Source of the DNA: Zhenhengia yiwuensis
GTDB lineage: Bacteria; Bacillota; Clostridia; Lachnospirales; Cellulosilyticaceae
Direction of reading: 5' to 3'
Assembly (NCBI RefSeq): GCF_014384995.1
Contig: NZ_JACRSY010000017.1
Location: forward strand, 22,401-86,400
DNA: 64,000 bases
The position numbers and the translations under genes are program-made. Positions 17,911 through 26,804 of the stretch are shown here, piece after piece. Each line of letters opens with the position of its first letter. Position 1 is the stretch's first letter. Under the pieces are notes generated by a model. The model was given only the letters and a program-made list of their open reading frames with translations, searched no databases and had not been told where the DNA came from.

Positions 17911-18186
17911 TCACCAACTTTCCTTTCGGTAGTTAAAGAGTAAACACTTTACAACTTCTAAAATCTCATCTATTGGAACTTGCTCCCTATTCTCGTAAAG
18001 CTGCCCTACTATATAGAAAATGGCTTGTTTAACTGTTTCGGGGACCAAGGTTAATTCATCTAGCGCATATCTAAGTATCCCTTCACACATTTCTTCTGCT
18101 GCTATGATAAAAGAGGTGATGAGCATATCCTCTTCATCACCATCTACTCGAAGGTAAGTTTTAACTTCTTTTAAAGTAATGACCAT
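17911..18186 (-). CDS. Head-tail connector (gp6/gp15-like)
   Basis: The 91-aa all-helical protein with TLKEVKTYLRVDGDEEDMLI and IVGQLYENRE matches the phage connector/'DNA packaging' family that attaches to the portal ring. GGAGGTGATGAGCTG precedes the start. Confidence 0.9.
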   Translation of the reverse strand: MVITLKEVKTYLRVDGDEEDMLITSFIIAAEEMCEGILRYALDELTLVPETVKQAIFYIVGQLYENREQVPIDEILEVVKCLLFNYRKESW

Positions 18187-18204
18187 CAGCTCATCACCTC
18201 CCCA

Positions 18205-19398
18205 TTATTTCATCTGTAATACTTTAATGGCTTCAGGTAAAATGAGTTTACCATCTACCCTTTGAGTAGCTTTAAATCCGACTTGTCCTGTAGCTGCATA
18301 AAGCTCATTGAGTCTTTGGAAGCTACGTCCTTGGCGATCTGCAATCCAGTAGTAATTGAAATCTCCAAAGGCTATAACCTTATTACCTGTAGTAATAGCT
18401 GGAACATAAGCAGAAGTTTTAACAGGTCTATTTAGGATTCTATCTGGCTCTCCTGCCGTAACGGATGGTTGCCATAAGTATTGACCTGTACTGTCTTTTA
18501 ACTTACGAATAGCTTTTACAGTCGAATCATTCATCACAAAGACAGCTTTTTTACGGTAGGGGGATTTAAGCGAATAAAATAAATCCATTACTTCATCTAA
18601 TGTAATAGCTGTTGTACTTGTACTCGTTACTCCCACTTCTGCTCCTCCAGTTGTATGGAAAATACCTGTCGGTTTACCTGTTCCATCTCCAATGAAAAAA
18701 GCCTCCTCTTCTTTAGCACCTATTCTTCTTGCAAACTCTTTAGCAATATAGTCTTGTATATTAAAAAAACTATCATTAAGAAGTTCTTCTGAAACCTTAA
18801 TCATAGTTGCTAATTTGTATGCTCCAATAGAAGTAAGTCCAAAGCTATCATCACTTTCAGGAATTAATCCTTCTTCATCTACCCAAGATGCTGTACCTTT
18901 TGTAGCAGATACTGGGATCTTTTTATCTCCTGAAGAGGTGTTAATAATTTTTGCTAAACTTCTAAAGATATTTTCTTCTTGTAAACTTTCAATAAGTGTA
19001 CGTTCAAACTCATCTGGTGCTAAGTAACCACCTTCACTATCTGTCCCGATCTGTAAAGCATTTTGTAGATCAAAACTATTTTTATTTCTCATAGCATTCC
19101 AAAAGGCATTACGATATTCATCAGTTGCACGCCCGGTCTTAACATCACCTTGATACTGAGAAGGTTTATTTGTGAGTGGTGCATTAAGTGGCTTGGACAG
19201 CTCTAAATCAAGTGCTGCTTGGCGCTCTAATCGGTCAATCTCTTTACCGAGATTAATAACATCTTCTTCCATACGTTCATAGGTCTGTGTATCTTCTGCG
19301 GAAAGTAATCCCTTATCATTTCTTCTACTATCTAAGAAAGCTTTGGTACTCTCCCATAGGTTGGCTCTTTTTTCTCTTAATTCTAATGCTTTACTCAT
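18205..19398 (-). CDS. HK97-type major capsid protein
   Basis: The frame is read from the ATG of MSKALELREKRA, preceded by GGAGGTATTTGTAT. About 110 N-terminal residues are coiled coil and act as the scaffold-like delta domain. The remainder has the HK97 fold markers: LAPDEFERTLIE, GTGKPTGI and a C-terminal FKATQRVDGKLILPEAIKVLQ. The upstream protease would cut the delta domain during maturation. Confidence 0.95.
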   Translation of the reverse strand: MSKALELREKRANLWESTKAFLDSRRNDKGLLSAEDTQTYERMEEDVINLGKEIDRLERQAALDLELSKPLNAPLTNKPSQYQGDVKTGRATDEYRNAFWNAMRNKNSFDLQNALQIGTDSEGGYLAPDEFERTLIESLQEENIFRSLAKIINTSSGDKKIPVSATKGTASWVDEEGLIPESDDSFGLTSIGAYKLATMIKVSEELLNDSFFNIQDYIAKEFARRIGAKEEEAFFIGDGTGKPTGIFHTTGGAEVGVTSTSTTAITLDEVMDLFYSLKSPYRKKAVFVMNDSTVKAIRKLKDSTGQYLWQPSVTAGEPDRILNRPVKTSAYVPAITTGNKVIAFGDFNYYWIADRQGRSFQRLNELYAATGQVGFKATQRVDGKLILPEAIKVLQMK

Positions 19399-19414
19399 AT
19401 ACAAATACCTCCAA

Positions 19415-20107
19415 TTAATGTTTTAATAGTTCTAATCGTTTTACTAACTGATCATAAGGTATACCTTTATCTTCAGGTGGCTCCTTCTTTGCACGGGGTA
19501 GTTTATTCCTCAGCGCATTGGTGACTGTTACCTTATCAAAAATGAACCCTTCATCTGACTGCTCTTGCTCTGGTTCATATAATACTTTGTCTGCAAATCC
19601 CAGTTCCACAGCCTTCTTGGCACTGAACCAAGTCTCTGCATCCATCATGTGTGCAAGCTTCACCCGACTTAATCTTGTCTTATGCTCATAAGCATTGATA
19701 ATGCCTTCTTTGACTTCATTTAACATGGCAATTCCAGATTCTAAATCAGAAGCTTCACCAAAGATTGCTGTTGATGGGTTGTGAATCATCAGCATCCCCG
19801 TAGGTGACATGTATACTTCATCTCCTGCCATTGCAATAACGGAAGCAGCACTTGCAGCTATTCCATCTATCTTAACTGTGACTTTGCCTGGATACTCTTT
19901 AAGCATATTGTAGATTTGGCTGGCAGCGAACACATCGCCACCTGGACTATTAATCCATACAGCTACATCACCTTTTGAGGCTGTAAGCTCTGCTTTAAAT
20001 TGCTTAGGTGAAATCTCATCATCAAACCAGCTATCCTGAGCAATATAGCCATCAAAGTAAAGTGTTCTACCTTCCTCATTCTTTACCCAATTCCAGAACT
20101 TCCTCAT
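19415..20107 (-). CDS. ClpP-like prohead maturation protease
   Basis: Started at MRKFWNWV because GGAAGGTG lies 9 bases upstream. INSPGGDVFAASQIYNML, the nucleophile-containing DGIAASAASVIAMAG and GMLMIHNPS with the catalytic His are the ClpP-fold head protease motifs. Its role is cleaving the capsid delta domain during prohead maturation. It overlaps the portal gene 3' end by 32 bases, and lies before the capsid gene as usual. Confidence 0.93.
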   Translation of the reverse strand: MRKFWNWVKNEEGRTLYFDGYIAQDSWFDDEISPKQFKAELTASKGDVAVWINSPGGDVFAASQIYNMLKEYPGKVTVKIDGIAASAASVIAMAGDEVYMSPTGMLMIHNPSTAIFGEASDLESGIAMLNEVKEGIINAYEHKTRLSRVKLAHMMDAETWFSAKKAVELGFADKVLYEPEQEQSDEGFIFDKVTVTNALRNKLPRAKKEPPEDKGIPYDQLVKRLELLKH

Positions 20108-21329
20108 TGTTTTCACCTTCCTTTTTATCTAATGTTTTTGCATAAGCACCTACATCTTCAAGCTTGAGCATGTTACCATTCATGGCATAGATATCACCAT
20201 GCTCGATGGTATTCATGTCTTCTAACCTTCTCACATCATTAGGACTTAAGAAGCCATTTTGAATACCTGTAGCGTAACCTTGCATTCTAGAGGCATAATC
20301 TCCTCTAAGTAATCCATCTACATTGAGTTTGATGAAGTAATCCTTCTTCTCGCTTTCTAGTAGTAAGGCACGTTGCATACTCATCTCTAACCTAACTACC
20401 CAAGGGTCCAAGGTGTACTTTACAAACTCTAAGGATTGATTCTCTATATTTGAAAAGGTAGCCCGTTCCAAGTCTCCTATCATGTGAGGTGGGATTCTAA
20501 AGATACGTGCTATCTCATTGATTTGGAATTTACGTGTTTCTAAGAACTGTGCTTGATCTGGTGGTATAGTAATTGTTTTAAAAGACATACCTTCTTCCAA
20601 TACTGCTACCTTATGTGCTTTGTTACTTCCACCATATACAGCATTCCAACTTTCACGAATACGTGCTGGATCTTTTACAATCCCAGGGTGTTCAAGTACA
20701 CCTCCTGGGTTTGCCCCGTTAGCAAAAAAAGAGGCCCCGTATTCCTCTGTGGCGATGGCCATTCCGATAGCATTTTTAGCCATTGCTATGGGTGAATAAC
20801 CGATCAATCCATCAAATCCTAATCCTGGAATATGAAGTACCTCTTCTTTTCTTAAGGGATAATCTTGCCCTTCTTTGTTATATAAATAGTAAATTTCACC
20901 TTTACTAGTTCTGTCTACAGTCATTTTGTCTGGCATAAGTGGATAAAGAGCCATAACCTTACCTGTTCCATCACGAATAATCTGGGCATATGCATTTCCC
21001 CATAATAAAAGATGACTCATCAATGTCTCTCTAAAGACAAAGGAAGTCATCTCTGAATTGGGTTCATTATGCAGCAGATAGTATAAATAATGGTCCTTTG
21101 CTTTCTCTTTACCATTGGATGTACTCCGATAAGTGTGTAATGGTAGAGAAGCGATGGCCTCAGCTAAAATTCTAACACAAGCATAAACAGCAGTGGTTTG
21201 CATCGCTGTTCTTTCATTAACTGTTTTGCCACTAGTGGTACCTCCAAAGAAAAAAGTGTAAGCACCACTAAGTGAATTGGTTGGTTTATCTCTTGATTTA
21301 AATAACTTTGATAGAACTGACATCTCCAT
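20076..21329 (-). CDS. HK97-type portal protein
   Basis: The 417-aa protein has the portal family order TAVYACVRILAEAIASLPLH, LLLWGNAYAQIIRD, ILGF-type loop (HIPGLGFDGLIGYSP) and the C-terminal IARIFRIPPHMIGDLERATFSN stem. It forms the dodecameric DNA channel. AGGAGGATAATT precedes the start. Confidence 0.95.
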   Translation of the reverse strand: MEMSVLSKLFKSRDKPTNSLSGAYTFFFGGTTSGKTVNERTAMQTTAVYACVRILAEAIASLPLHTYRSTSNGKEKAKDHYLYYLLHNEPNSEMTSFVFRETLMSHLLLWGNAYAQIIRDGTGKVMALYPLMPDKMTVDRTSKGEIYYLYNKEGQDYPLRKEEVLHIPGLGFDGLIGYSPIAMAKNAIGMAIATEEYGASFFANGANPGGVLEHPGIVKDPARIRESWNAVYGGSNKAHKVAVLEEGMSFKTITIPPDQAQFLETRKFQINEIARIFRIPPHMIGDLERATFSNIENQSLEFVKYTLDPWVVRLEMSMQRALLLESEKKDYFIKLNVDGLLRGDYASRMQGYATGIQNGFLSPNDVRRLEDMNTIEHGDIYAMNGNMLKLEDVGAYAKTLDKKEGENNEEVLELGKE

Positions 21330-21344
21330 AATTATCCTCCTAAA

Positions 21345-21475
21345 AATGGGTATAAAAAAAGCACCTACTCAACTGTAGATGCATTATTTATAGAATAAAA
21401 GAGTAAGACTTTTAGTCGTACTCTTCCCACAAATGGAATATTTGGTTTCAGGCACTACCCTTGCCTTCCTATGGT
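21345..21475 (-). ncRNA. Second copy of the abi-associated structured RNA
   Basis: Downstream of the Abi_2 gene the minus strand repeats the upstream RNA core: GGAAGGCA..GGGTA.TGCC, then an AAACCAAATATTCCATTTG arm. It is followed by an AAGAGTA..TACTCTT hairpin with T-rich end and a final GCATCTAC/GTAGGTGC hairpin followed by seven T residues, just before the portal gene. Core identity to the upstream copy is high over about 50 bases. Confidence 0.6.
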
Positions 21476-21493
21476 CTTATATATCTTATGCTA

Positions 21494-22444
21494 TTATAAA
21501 AAATTTATTCTATCATATAATTCTTCCCAATCCCTAGGAAGAATATTAAATATATATATATCAAACTTTGCCTTATTAACAATCTTCCTTAGATCTTTTT
21601 TTAATTGTTCCCCATCTTCAGCTTTTAATACTTTTTTCATGGCATATATTCTAGAAAACAAATCAGTATTACTTACAAGAATAGCTGAATCATCTGTTTT
21701 ATCCATCAATACTACTGAAGAGGTTCTTCCTACTAGCTTGTTATGATGTGCACAAACATTCCTTAGATTTCTTATAGCATCTAGCCATGTATCCATTTGT
21801 TTAGTAACTTCTTTCCCATAGTTTTTCTTAGAATATCCATATATAAGAACTACTTTTCTTAAATCACCCCGAAGATATGAGTACAATTTTGTTATCGTCC
21901 CAAATTCAAAATAGGAAAATGCCGCCCAAGAAGGTATCTTCTTTTTAGCCCTTTTTCCACCTGTTCTATACTCTTTTAACTCTGGGTATTTATGTACATT
22001 CCTTCTTAATTGTTTTTCATTTTCACTAATAGTCTTAATAAACTTATCAAAGTATTTTACATTACTAGTTCTTTTAGTACTGTCTTTTTCACTACGAGAA
22101 GGTGTATAAGATGTACAATCTAAATAGAACAGTGAATCACCTACTTTCAAAGAAATCGCATTAGATAAGTGACTCTTAAATTGAATCTCAGCTTTTTTAC
22201 AGTATGAAAAAAGCAACTTTCTTAATTCAGCGTCGAAATCATATACTGCAAAAAGTAAGTCCTGCTTAGGTTTAGTTTTTAAAACACTTGTATATGATAG
22301 CAAATACTTTCCATATCTGCTAAGTCTAAAATATCCAGTATAAGTTAGCAGTCTTCTCATTCTTTCTTTCCTAGAAAACACAACGTATTTTTTCATAAAT
22401 TCAATTTGGTTTTCTATATCAAAAGGCTTATCAAAATCAAGCAT
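21494..22444 (-). CDS. Abi_2 (AbiD/AbiF-type) abortive infection protein
   Basis: The 316-aa protein matches the Abi_2 family: N-terminal KPFDIENQIEFMKKYV, GYFRLSRYGKYLL, YDFDAELRKLLF, FSYFEFGTITKLYSYLRGDL and C-terminal LDAIRNLRNVCAHHNKLVGR, where R228-x4-H233 is a HEPN-type motif. HEPN proteins of this sort are often RNases that kill or arrest phage-infected cells. It sits between terminase and portal genes, an odd place for a structural operon, and is flanked by two copies of a structured RNA. GGAGGATTTAGT precedes the start. Likely protects the lysogen against other phages (inference). Confidence 0.88.
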   Translation of the reverse strand: MLDFDKPFDIENQIEFMKKYVVFSRKERMRRLLTYTGYFRLSRYGKYLLSYTSVLKTKPKQDLLFAVYDFDAELRKLLFSYCKKAEIQFKSHLSNAISLKVGDSLFYLDCTSYTPSRSEKDSTKRTSNVKYFDKFIKTISENEKQLRRNVHKYPELKEYRTGGKRAKKKIPSWAAFSYFEFGTITKLYSYLRGDLRKVVLIYGYSKKNYGKEVTKQMDTWLDAIRNLRNVCAHHNKLVGRTSSVVLMDKTDDSAILVSNTDLFSRIYAMKKVLKAEDGEQLKKDLRKIVNKAKFDIYIFNILPRDWEELYDRINFL

Positions 22445-22461
22445 ACTAAATCCTCCATGAT

Positions 22462-22545
22462 AAAAAAAAAGAATGGTATACCATTCTTAATCCCGCAAAT
22501 GGAATATTTGGTTTCGGGCATTACCCATGCCTTCCGACGGTGCAT
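22462..22545 (-). ncRNA. Structured RNA upstream of the Abi_2 gene (abiF-RNA-like)
   Basis: From the promoter the minus strand reads GCACCGTCGGAAGGCAT, a GGCAT/ATGCC hairpin, then a CCCG...CGGG arm with AAAT/AUUU pairing, and ends in the palindromic AAGAATGGTATACCATTCTT stem plus nine T residues. The gene's ribosome site follows at once. A structured RNA found upstream of abiF genes has been reported in comparative RNA screens; I believe this is a member but cannot align it. It may act as an RNA antitoxin or regulator. Confidence 0.65.
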
Positions 22546-22549
22546 ACTC

Positions 22550-22578
22550 ATTATAGTATAAACTTTTTTAAAAAACAA
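22550..22578 (-). promoter_or_regulatory. Promoter of the abi-associated RNA
   Basis: TTGTTT and TATAAT are separated by 17 bases on the minus strand; the predicted start falls at the first base of the structured RNA. Confidence 0.7.
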
Positions 22579-22655
22579 TATGCTAAATGCATAAAACACA
22601 TAACTTTTCTATTTATTAGCATTTACTCTTCTTATATATAGTTCCTTAATCATTT

Positions 22656-24203
22656 CTATAAGATCAATATCCCCCGGCTATCATACACACTTCCACCATC
22701 ATCCTGATGTCTTATTGCTCTATCAAGCGCCATAATAGTAGCTACTGCACCATCTATCTTCTCTGTGCTTTTCTCTTTATCGGGTTTGATGTTACCTGCT
22801 GGGTCGGTTTTAATAAAGATATTGTCCATCATCCACCTTAGAACTGGGTTTCCACCATGGGCTAGTTTCTTTTCCAAAGTAAGCTTCATCAACTCTTTAG
22901 AGGGTGGGCTCATATCCTTATAACCTTGACCAAATGGTACCACTGTAAATCCCATGCCTTCTAGGTTCTGAGTCATCTGTATGGCTCCCCAGCGGTCAAA
23001 AGCTATTTCTTTGATGTTATATTTGACACCTAGGTCTTCAATAAAAGATTCGATAAAACCGTAATGTACAACGTTCCCTTCTGTGGTTTTAATATACCCT
23101 TGTTTTTCCCATGCATCATAAGGTACGTGATCGCGTCTTACACGTAAAGCAAGGTTATCTTCTGGAATCCAGAAAAATGGCATTACCACATACTTATCGT
23201 CATCATATCTTGGTGGGAATACTAGTACAAATGCTGTGATGTCTGTTGTGCTAGATAAGTCAAGTCCTCCAAAACACTCTCTTCCTATAAGCTCTTTTGG
23301 AGATACACTAAAAGCACACTCATCCCATTTATCCATTTGCATCCATCTTATAGATTGCTTCACCCATTGATTGAGTCTCAGTTGTCTAAAGATATTTTCT
23401 TCTGCCAGGTTCTCTTTAGCACTTTGAAAAGCAGCTCTTACTTTTTCTATATCAACTGTATGACCTAGTGAGGGGTTAGCCTTGTACCAATTGCGCTCAT
23501 CTGTCCAGTCATCATTATCATCTATTCCATAAATGACAGGGTAGAATGTAGGATCAATCTTCCTTCCATCTAGTATGTCTTGAGCCTTTTGATGTACTTC
23601 ATAACAAATAGAGTTTCTATCATTTCCTGCTGTAGTAATAAGGAAAAAGAGAGGTTGAGTCCTAGCATCTCCTGACCCCTTAGTAAGTACATCATAGAGT
23701 TCACGATTCGGCTGGGCATGTAGCTCATCAAATATAACCCCATGTACGTTAAGACCATGTTTCGTGAAAGCTTCCGCTGATAACACTTGATAAAAACTAC
23801 CTGTAGGTTTATAAACTAACCGTTTAACTGACATAATAGGTTTAATTCGCTTCTTAAGCGCTGGGCACTGCTCTACCATTTCTACAGCTACGTCAAATAC
23901 AATGGACGCTTGCTGTCTGTCTGCTGCTGCACCATAAACCTCAGCTCCCCATTCATTATCCCCACAAGTAAGTAATAATGCCACTGCTGCTGCAAGCTCA
24001 CTTTTGCCTTGTTTCTTAGGAATTTCAATATATGCTGTGTTATATTGCCTATAGCCATTATCTTTTACTGTCCCAAAGATATCACGTATGATTTTATCTT
24101 GCCAATCTAAAAGATCAAAGTTTACACCTCGCCATTGACCCTTTGTATGTTTAAGGCAGTTAATAAAATTAACCGCATGCTGTGCTTTTGCTTCATCGTA
24201 CAT
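22656..24203 (-). CDS. Phage terminase large subunit
   Basis: The 515-aa protein starts at an ATG whose first bases overlap the small subunit stop (TGATG). Walker A-like IPKKQGKSELAA and Walker B VIFDELHA mark the packaging ATPase; the C-terminal half holds the RNase H-like nuclease with GGLDLSSTTDITAF, AFDRWG and the acidic cluster near the end. It cuts concatemers and drives DNA into the prohead. Confidence 0.95.
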   Translation of the reverse strand: MYDEAKAQHAVNFINCLKHTKGQWRGVNFDLLDWQDKIIRDIFGTVKDNGYRQYNTAYIEIPKKQGKSELAAAVALLLTCGDNEWGAEVYGAAADRQQASIVFDVAVEMVEQCPALKKRIKPIMSVKRLVYKPTGSFYQVLSAEAFTKHGLNVHGVIFDELHAQPNRELYDVLTKGSGDARTQPLFFLITTAGNDRNSICYEVHQKAQDILDGRKIDPTFYPVIYGIDDNDDWTDERNWYKANPSLGHTVDIEKVRAAFQSAKENLAEENIFRQLRLNQWVKQSIRWMQMDKWDECAFSVSPKELIGRECFGGLDLSSTTDITAFVLVFPPRYDDDKYVVMPFFWIPEDNLALRVRRDHVPYDAWEKQGYIKTTEGNVVHYGFIESFIEDLGVKYNIKEIAFDRWGAIQMTQNLEGMGFTVVPFGQGYKDMSPPSKELMKLTLEKKLAHGGNPVLRWMMDNIFIKTDPAGNIKPDKEKSTEKIDGAVATIMALDRAIRHQDDGGSVYDSRGILIL

Positions 24204-24679
24204 CACTTCTTACCTCCTGACATCAGCATCATCTCCATTGGATCAACTTCTGATGAGCTACTTTCTACGGATATTCTACTTCGTGAAGAAGGTGTAAGAC
24301 CAAACTGCTCACAAAATTTATTCATGATCTTCAAATAAGACTGAGCAATGTTAACTTGAGGCACCTGTTGCCAGTAGCCGCTTGGACTTTTAATAATTGT
24401 TCCATGTTTGGCGATGAACTCTTCTGCTTCTTTCCACCTTGCATAGGCTTGGCAGTACCCAGCAAAGGCTGCCATATCTACTTCTGTTAAAATACCTAAT
24501 GCCTCTAGTTCCGTTGCAATTCGCTTCCATTCTTTCTTCGCTTCTTTATCCAACCATGTTGGACATTTGGGTGCCTTCTTTTCTGGTTTAGGTTCTGCAT
24601 CATTGAGTGCACGTTTTCCTGGATTACCTTCTAATACTTTAAGTGCTGTTGGTTTTGGCTTTCTTCCTGGTGTAGCCAT
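24203..24679 (-). CDS. P27-family terminase small subunit
   Basis: Started at MATPGRKPKP because AGGAGGTGAACCT precedes it. GRKPKPTALKVLEGNPGKR and the helix TEVDMAAFAGYCQAYARW are hallmarks of the P27 small terminase family, which recognises the packaging site and recruits the large subunit. 158 residues, normal length. Confidence 0.93.
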   Translation of the reverse strand: MATPGRKPKPTALKVLEGNPGKRALNDAEPKPEKKAPKCPTWLDKEAKKEWKRIATELEALGILTEVDMAAFAGYCQAYARWKEAEEFIAKHGTIIKSPSGYWQQVPQVNIAQSYLKIMNKFCEQFGLTPSSRSRISVESSSSEVDPMEMMLMSGGKK

Positions 24680-24735
24680 AGGTTCACCTCCTCCCATGAT
24701 AAAAGAGCCTATATTTCTGTAAGCTCTTGGTTTAT

Positions 24736-24915
24736 TTATCTTTTTCCTGTCATAATAAACTCTGTGTACTCCTTTAGATTATCTTCTAAAAATATAGTCA
24801 GTTCGTGATAACCTCTAACATAGGCTTCTACTTGAATATTAGGGATATCAAACATGTTGTACTGACCTGTATCTCTAATGAGTAATATCTGTTCTACAAC
24901 TTTATCACTAAGCAC
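24736..24915 (-). CDS. Small phage DUF5049-like protein, GTG start
   Basis: A 59-aa frame starts with GTG, right after the zinc-protein stop codon, with AGAGGT 8 bases upstream. It reads LSDKVVEQILLIRDTGQYN, MFDIPNIQV, ending IMTGKR. This resembles the short DUF5049 proteins common near phage terminase genes. Function unknown. Confidence 0.75.
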   Translation of the reverse strand: MLSDKVVEQILLIRDTGQYNMFDIPNIQVEAYVRGYHELTIFLEDNLKEYTEFIMTGKR

Positions 24916-24916
24916 T

Positions 24917-25126
24917 TTATTTACCTCTTATACCTTTGTAATTATAGTTACCTTTTTGAATTTCCCCCCTATCTGCCTCTAGTGCCTTATTATATTCTGG
25001 TTCTAGTTGTTCCTTATCTTTGCACTTTAAGCAAATGCAGTCGGTATTAAACATACTCATAATTCTTCCGCCATTAAGTGCACCCCCACATCTATCACAT
25101 GTGCTTTGGGTAAAAAACTTCTCCAT
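24917..25126 (-). CDS. Small phage zinc-finger protein
   Basis: The 69-aa protein has two Cys pairs (CDRCGG and CLKCKD), enough for one zinc site, and the GGRIMSMFNTDCICLKC spacing seen in many uncharacterised phage proteins. Translation is coupled to the cyclotransferase gene through a TGATG overlap. Confidence 0.75.
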   Translation of the reverse strand: MEKFFTQSTCDRCGGALNGGRIMSMFNTDCICLKCKDKEQLEPEYNKALEADRGEIQKGNYNYKGIRGK

Positions 25127-25575
25127 CACTTCAACTCCTTAATGCATTCAAGGTGCGCCGTCTTTAAGATCTCTAGGTCAATCCCGTTGTTTGCATAGCC
25201 CCTAGCTATGGTCCCAAGGTAATAACTTGTAGGAAGTGCTGGCATGCTTCTGTACCTTTTTGCCATAACATATACCATAGCTTCTTCTACCCTACCATCA
25301 GCTTGTACTTCTACAATCTGTTTCCCATATAAGTTTGGATAGCCCTCATATACATCAAGCGCTTCTTCACAAGCCTCTGTAATTTCCCATAGCACTACTG
25401 GAACGATTCTGTCGGGGCAATGTTCAATATTGGCTACTCCACGGCTATTGCCCCTAAAGGTAAGTCTATAGTCTTTTACAATACCTGTGCCTACCACTTT
25501 AGCTGCTGGGCATCTAAAGCTCATCTGCTCTAAATTCATATTGCTACCGTAGGCAGCATAAAGTTTCTTATTCAT
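25126..25575 (-). CDS. Gamma-glutamylcyclotransferase-fold protein
   Basis: The 149-aa protein starts LYAAYGSNMNLEQM, the substrate-binding YGSN signature of the GGCT/AIG2 fold, followed by a VLWEITEACEEALDVYEGYP segment with the predicted catalytic glutamate. These enzymes remove gamma-glutamyl groups as 5-oxoproline. It sits 57 bases after the amidoligase gene; the pair could make and remove a peptide-like modification. Confidence 0.88.
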   Translation of the reverse strand: MNKKLYAAYGSNMNLEQMSFRCPAAKVVGTGIVKDYRLTFRGNSRGVANIEHCPDRIVPVVLWEITEACEEALDVYEGYPNLYGKQIVEVQADGRVEEAMVYVMAKRYRSMPALPTSYYLGTIARGYANNGIDLEILKTAHLECIKELK

Positions 25576-25632
25576 TTCATGTACTCCTTTGTATTATGGG
25601 AAGGCACTTGGCCCTCCCTATTCTTCACTATT

Positions 25633-26529
25633 TCACGCTGCATTTCTCCATGCGCTGTTACCAGATAAATTTCCCAGGAAATGGTATCTGCAAGTTTTAA
25701 ACTCGTCACCGTTTAAGCCAAGTCTTAGCATCCAGCATCTGAAGGTGTACTTCTCGTTATCAGTGTAGGTTCTTCTCGCACTAGCTTTCTTTTGGATTAA
25801 GGCTTGATGGCTAAGTGCTAAACAAAATTGGATGTAAGCTTTAATCTTGCCTGCGTGTGTGGTGCTATTGAAAAGTCTAAATTCGATTGTGCCTTTGGTA
25901 AACATGCTGTGTAGGTTAAGTCCATGGTATCTACTTTGGTGGTAATGCCTTGTTCGATCCTGTGCTCCATAGCCTTGGTACCAAATGTTTGCTAGCTCAT
26001 CCAGTGTTTTGGGTTTCTTTTTGTTAATGGTTTGAATGAGTTGTTCATTTAGCTTTTTGCAATACTTTATTCTGTCGTAGTCAATTTGTAATGCTTTGTA
26101 AAGTAAATCCTCTTTGCTTGCAACCAAGTTAACTAGGTTCTTTAAGGTGTTTGGTGTATGAGGTGCTGCATCAATGTGAATGTGTATGCCGCAAGTGCTA
26201 TTTGTTATGGCTCCTGCCTCTCTAAGCTCTCTTATAATTTCTTGCAAAGGTTCGATATCTTTGTAGGTTAGTATTGGGCTTACGAGTTCAACTCTGTACT
26301 CTGTATTTGCGAAAAGTCTTGTCTTATCATACATCTTTTGTGCTTCAATGCTTGAGTCTGAAACAATCTTCCATGTTCGACCTTCTGGATCTAGTATGTG
26401 GTAGGCGTCGTAGCTTCCTCCCATATGGACTAAACTTTCAGTCCATAACTCTTTAGCAACAACCTCTGCTGCCTCAGCTCTTGTAAGACCTGTCATTTCG
26501 ATTTCAATTCCAAATCTTTGTGTTCTCAT
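25633..26529 (-). CDS. Amidoligase-family protein
   Basis: The 298-aa protein opens with RFGIEIEMTGLTRAEA and has RVELVSPIL and the GIHIHIDA metal-binding strand, then GTIEFRLFNSTTHAGKI, the layout of Amidoligase_2 (COOH-NH2 ligase) proteins. Members of this superfamily, related to glutamine synthetase, join amines to carboxylates and are known in phage genomes beside GGCT-fold enzymes. Substrate is unknown. Confidence 0.88.
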   Translation of the reverse strand: MRTQRFGIEIEMTGLTRAEAAEVVAKELWTESLVHMGGSYDAYHILDPEGRTWKIVSDSSIEAQKMYDKTRLFANTEYRVELVSPILTYKDIEPLQEIIRELREAGAITNSTCGIHIHIDAAPHTPNTLKNLVNLVASKEDLLYKALQIDYDRIKYCKKLNEQLIQTINKKKPKTLDELANIWYQGYGAQDRTRHYHQSRYHGLNLHSMFTKGTIEFRLFNSTTHAGKIKAYIQFCLALSHQALIQKKASARRTYTDNEKYTFRCWMLRLGLNGDEFKTCRYHFLGNLSGNSAWRNAA

Positions 26530-26660
26530 TTGTGCTTCCCTTTCATTTGTGTATTCCCTTCCGGGTAGTACACATGTTACCGTAGCTGTGCTTTTAGTTG
26601 TAGACGCTGACTACACAAGAAATACAGGAATTAATTGTGCTTACTACACAAAGAAAGGAG

Positions 26661-26804
26661 CTATCTCGAAAGGACTTTTGCTAATCCCTTAAGTGCTCCT
26701 GTCACATCTCCACAAATCATTTGGCCTTTAATTGTCTTGTATTGCTGCTTGGAAAGTGTATGCCGGTTAGCTTTTAAAAACTTAAGCGCCTGTTGCTTGG
26801 TCAT
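26661..26804 (-). CDS. Short conserved-looking phage protein (47 aa)
   Basis: This basic 47-aa frame (TKQQALKFLKANRHTLSKQQ, then GDVTGALKGLAKVL) begins inside the 3' end of the methyltransferase gene, overlapping by 23 bases. Many low-GC phages encode a similar helical peptide with a KQQ...GD...A..GL pattern. Function unknown. Confidence 0.65.
   Translation of the reverse strand: MTKQQALKFLKANRHTLSKQQYKTIKGQMICGDVTGALKGLAKVLSR

Noticed and set aside
24135..24338. Plus-strand frame over the terminase junction
   Set aside because: Shadow of the strongly supported terminase genes.
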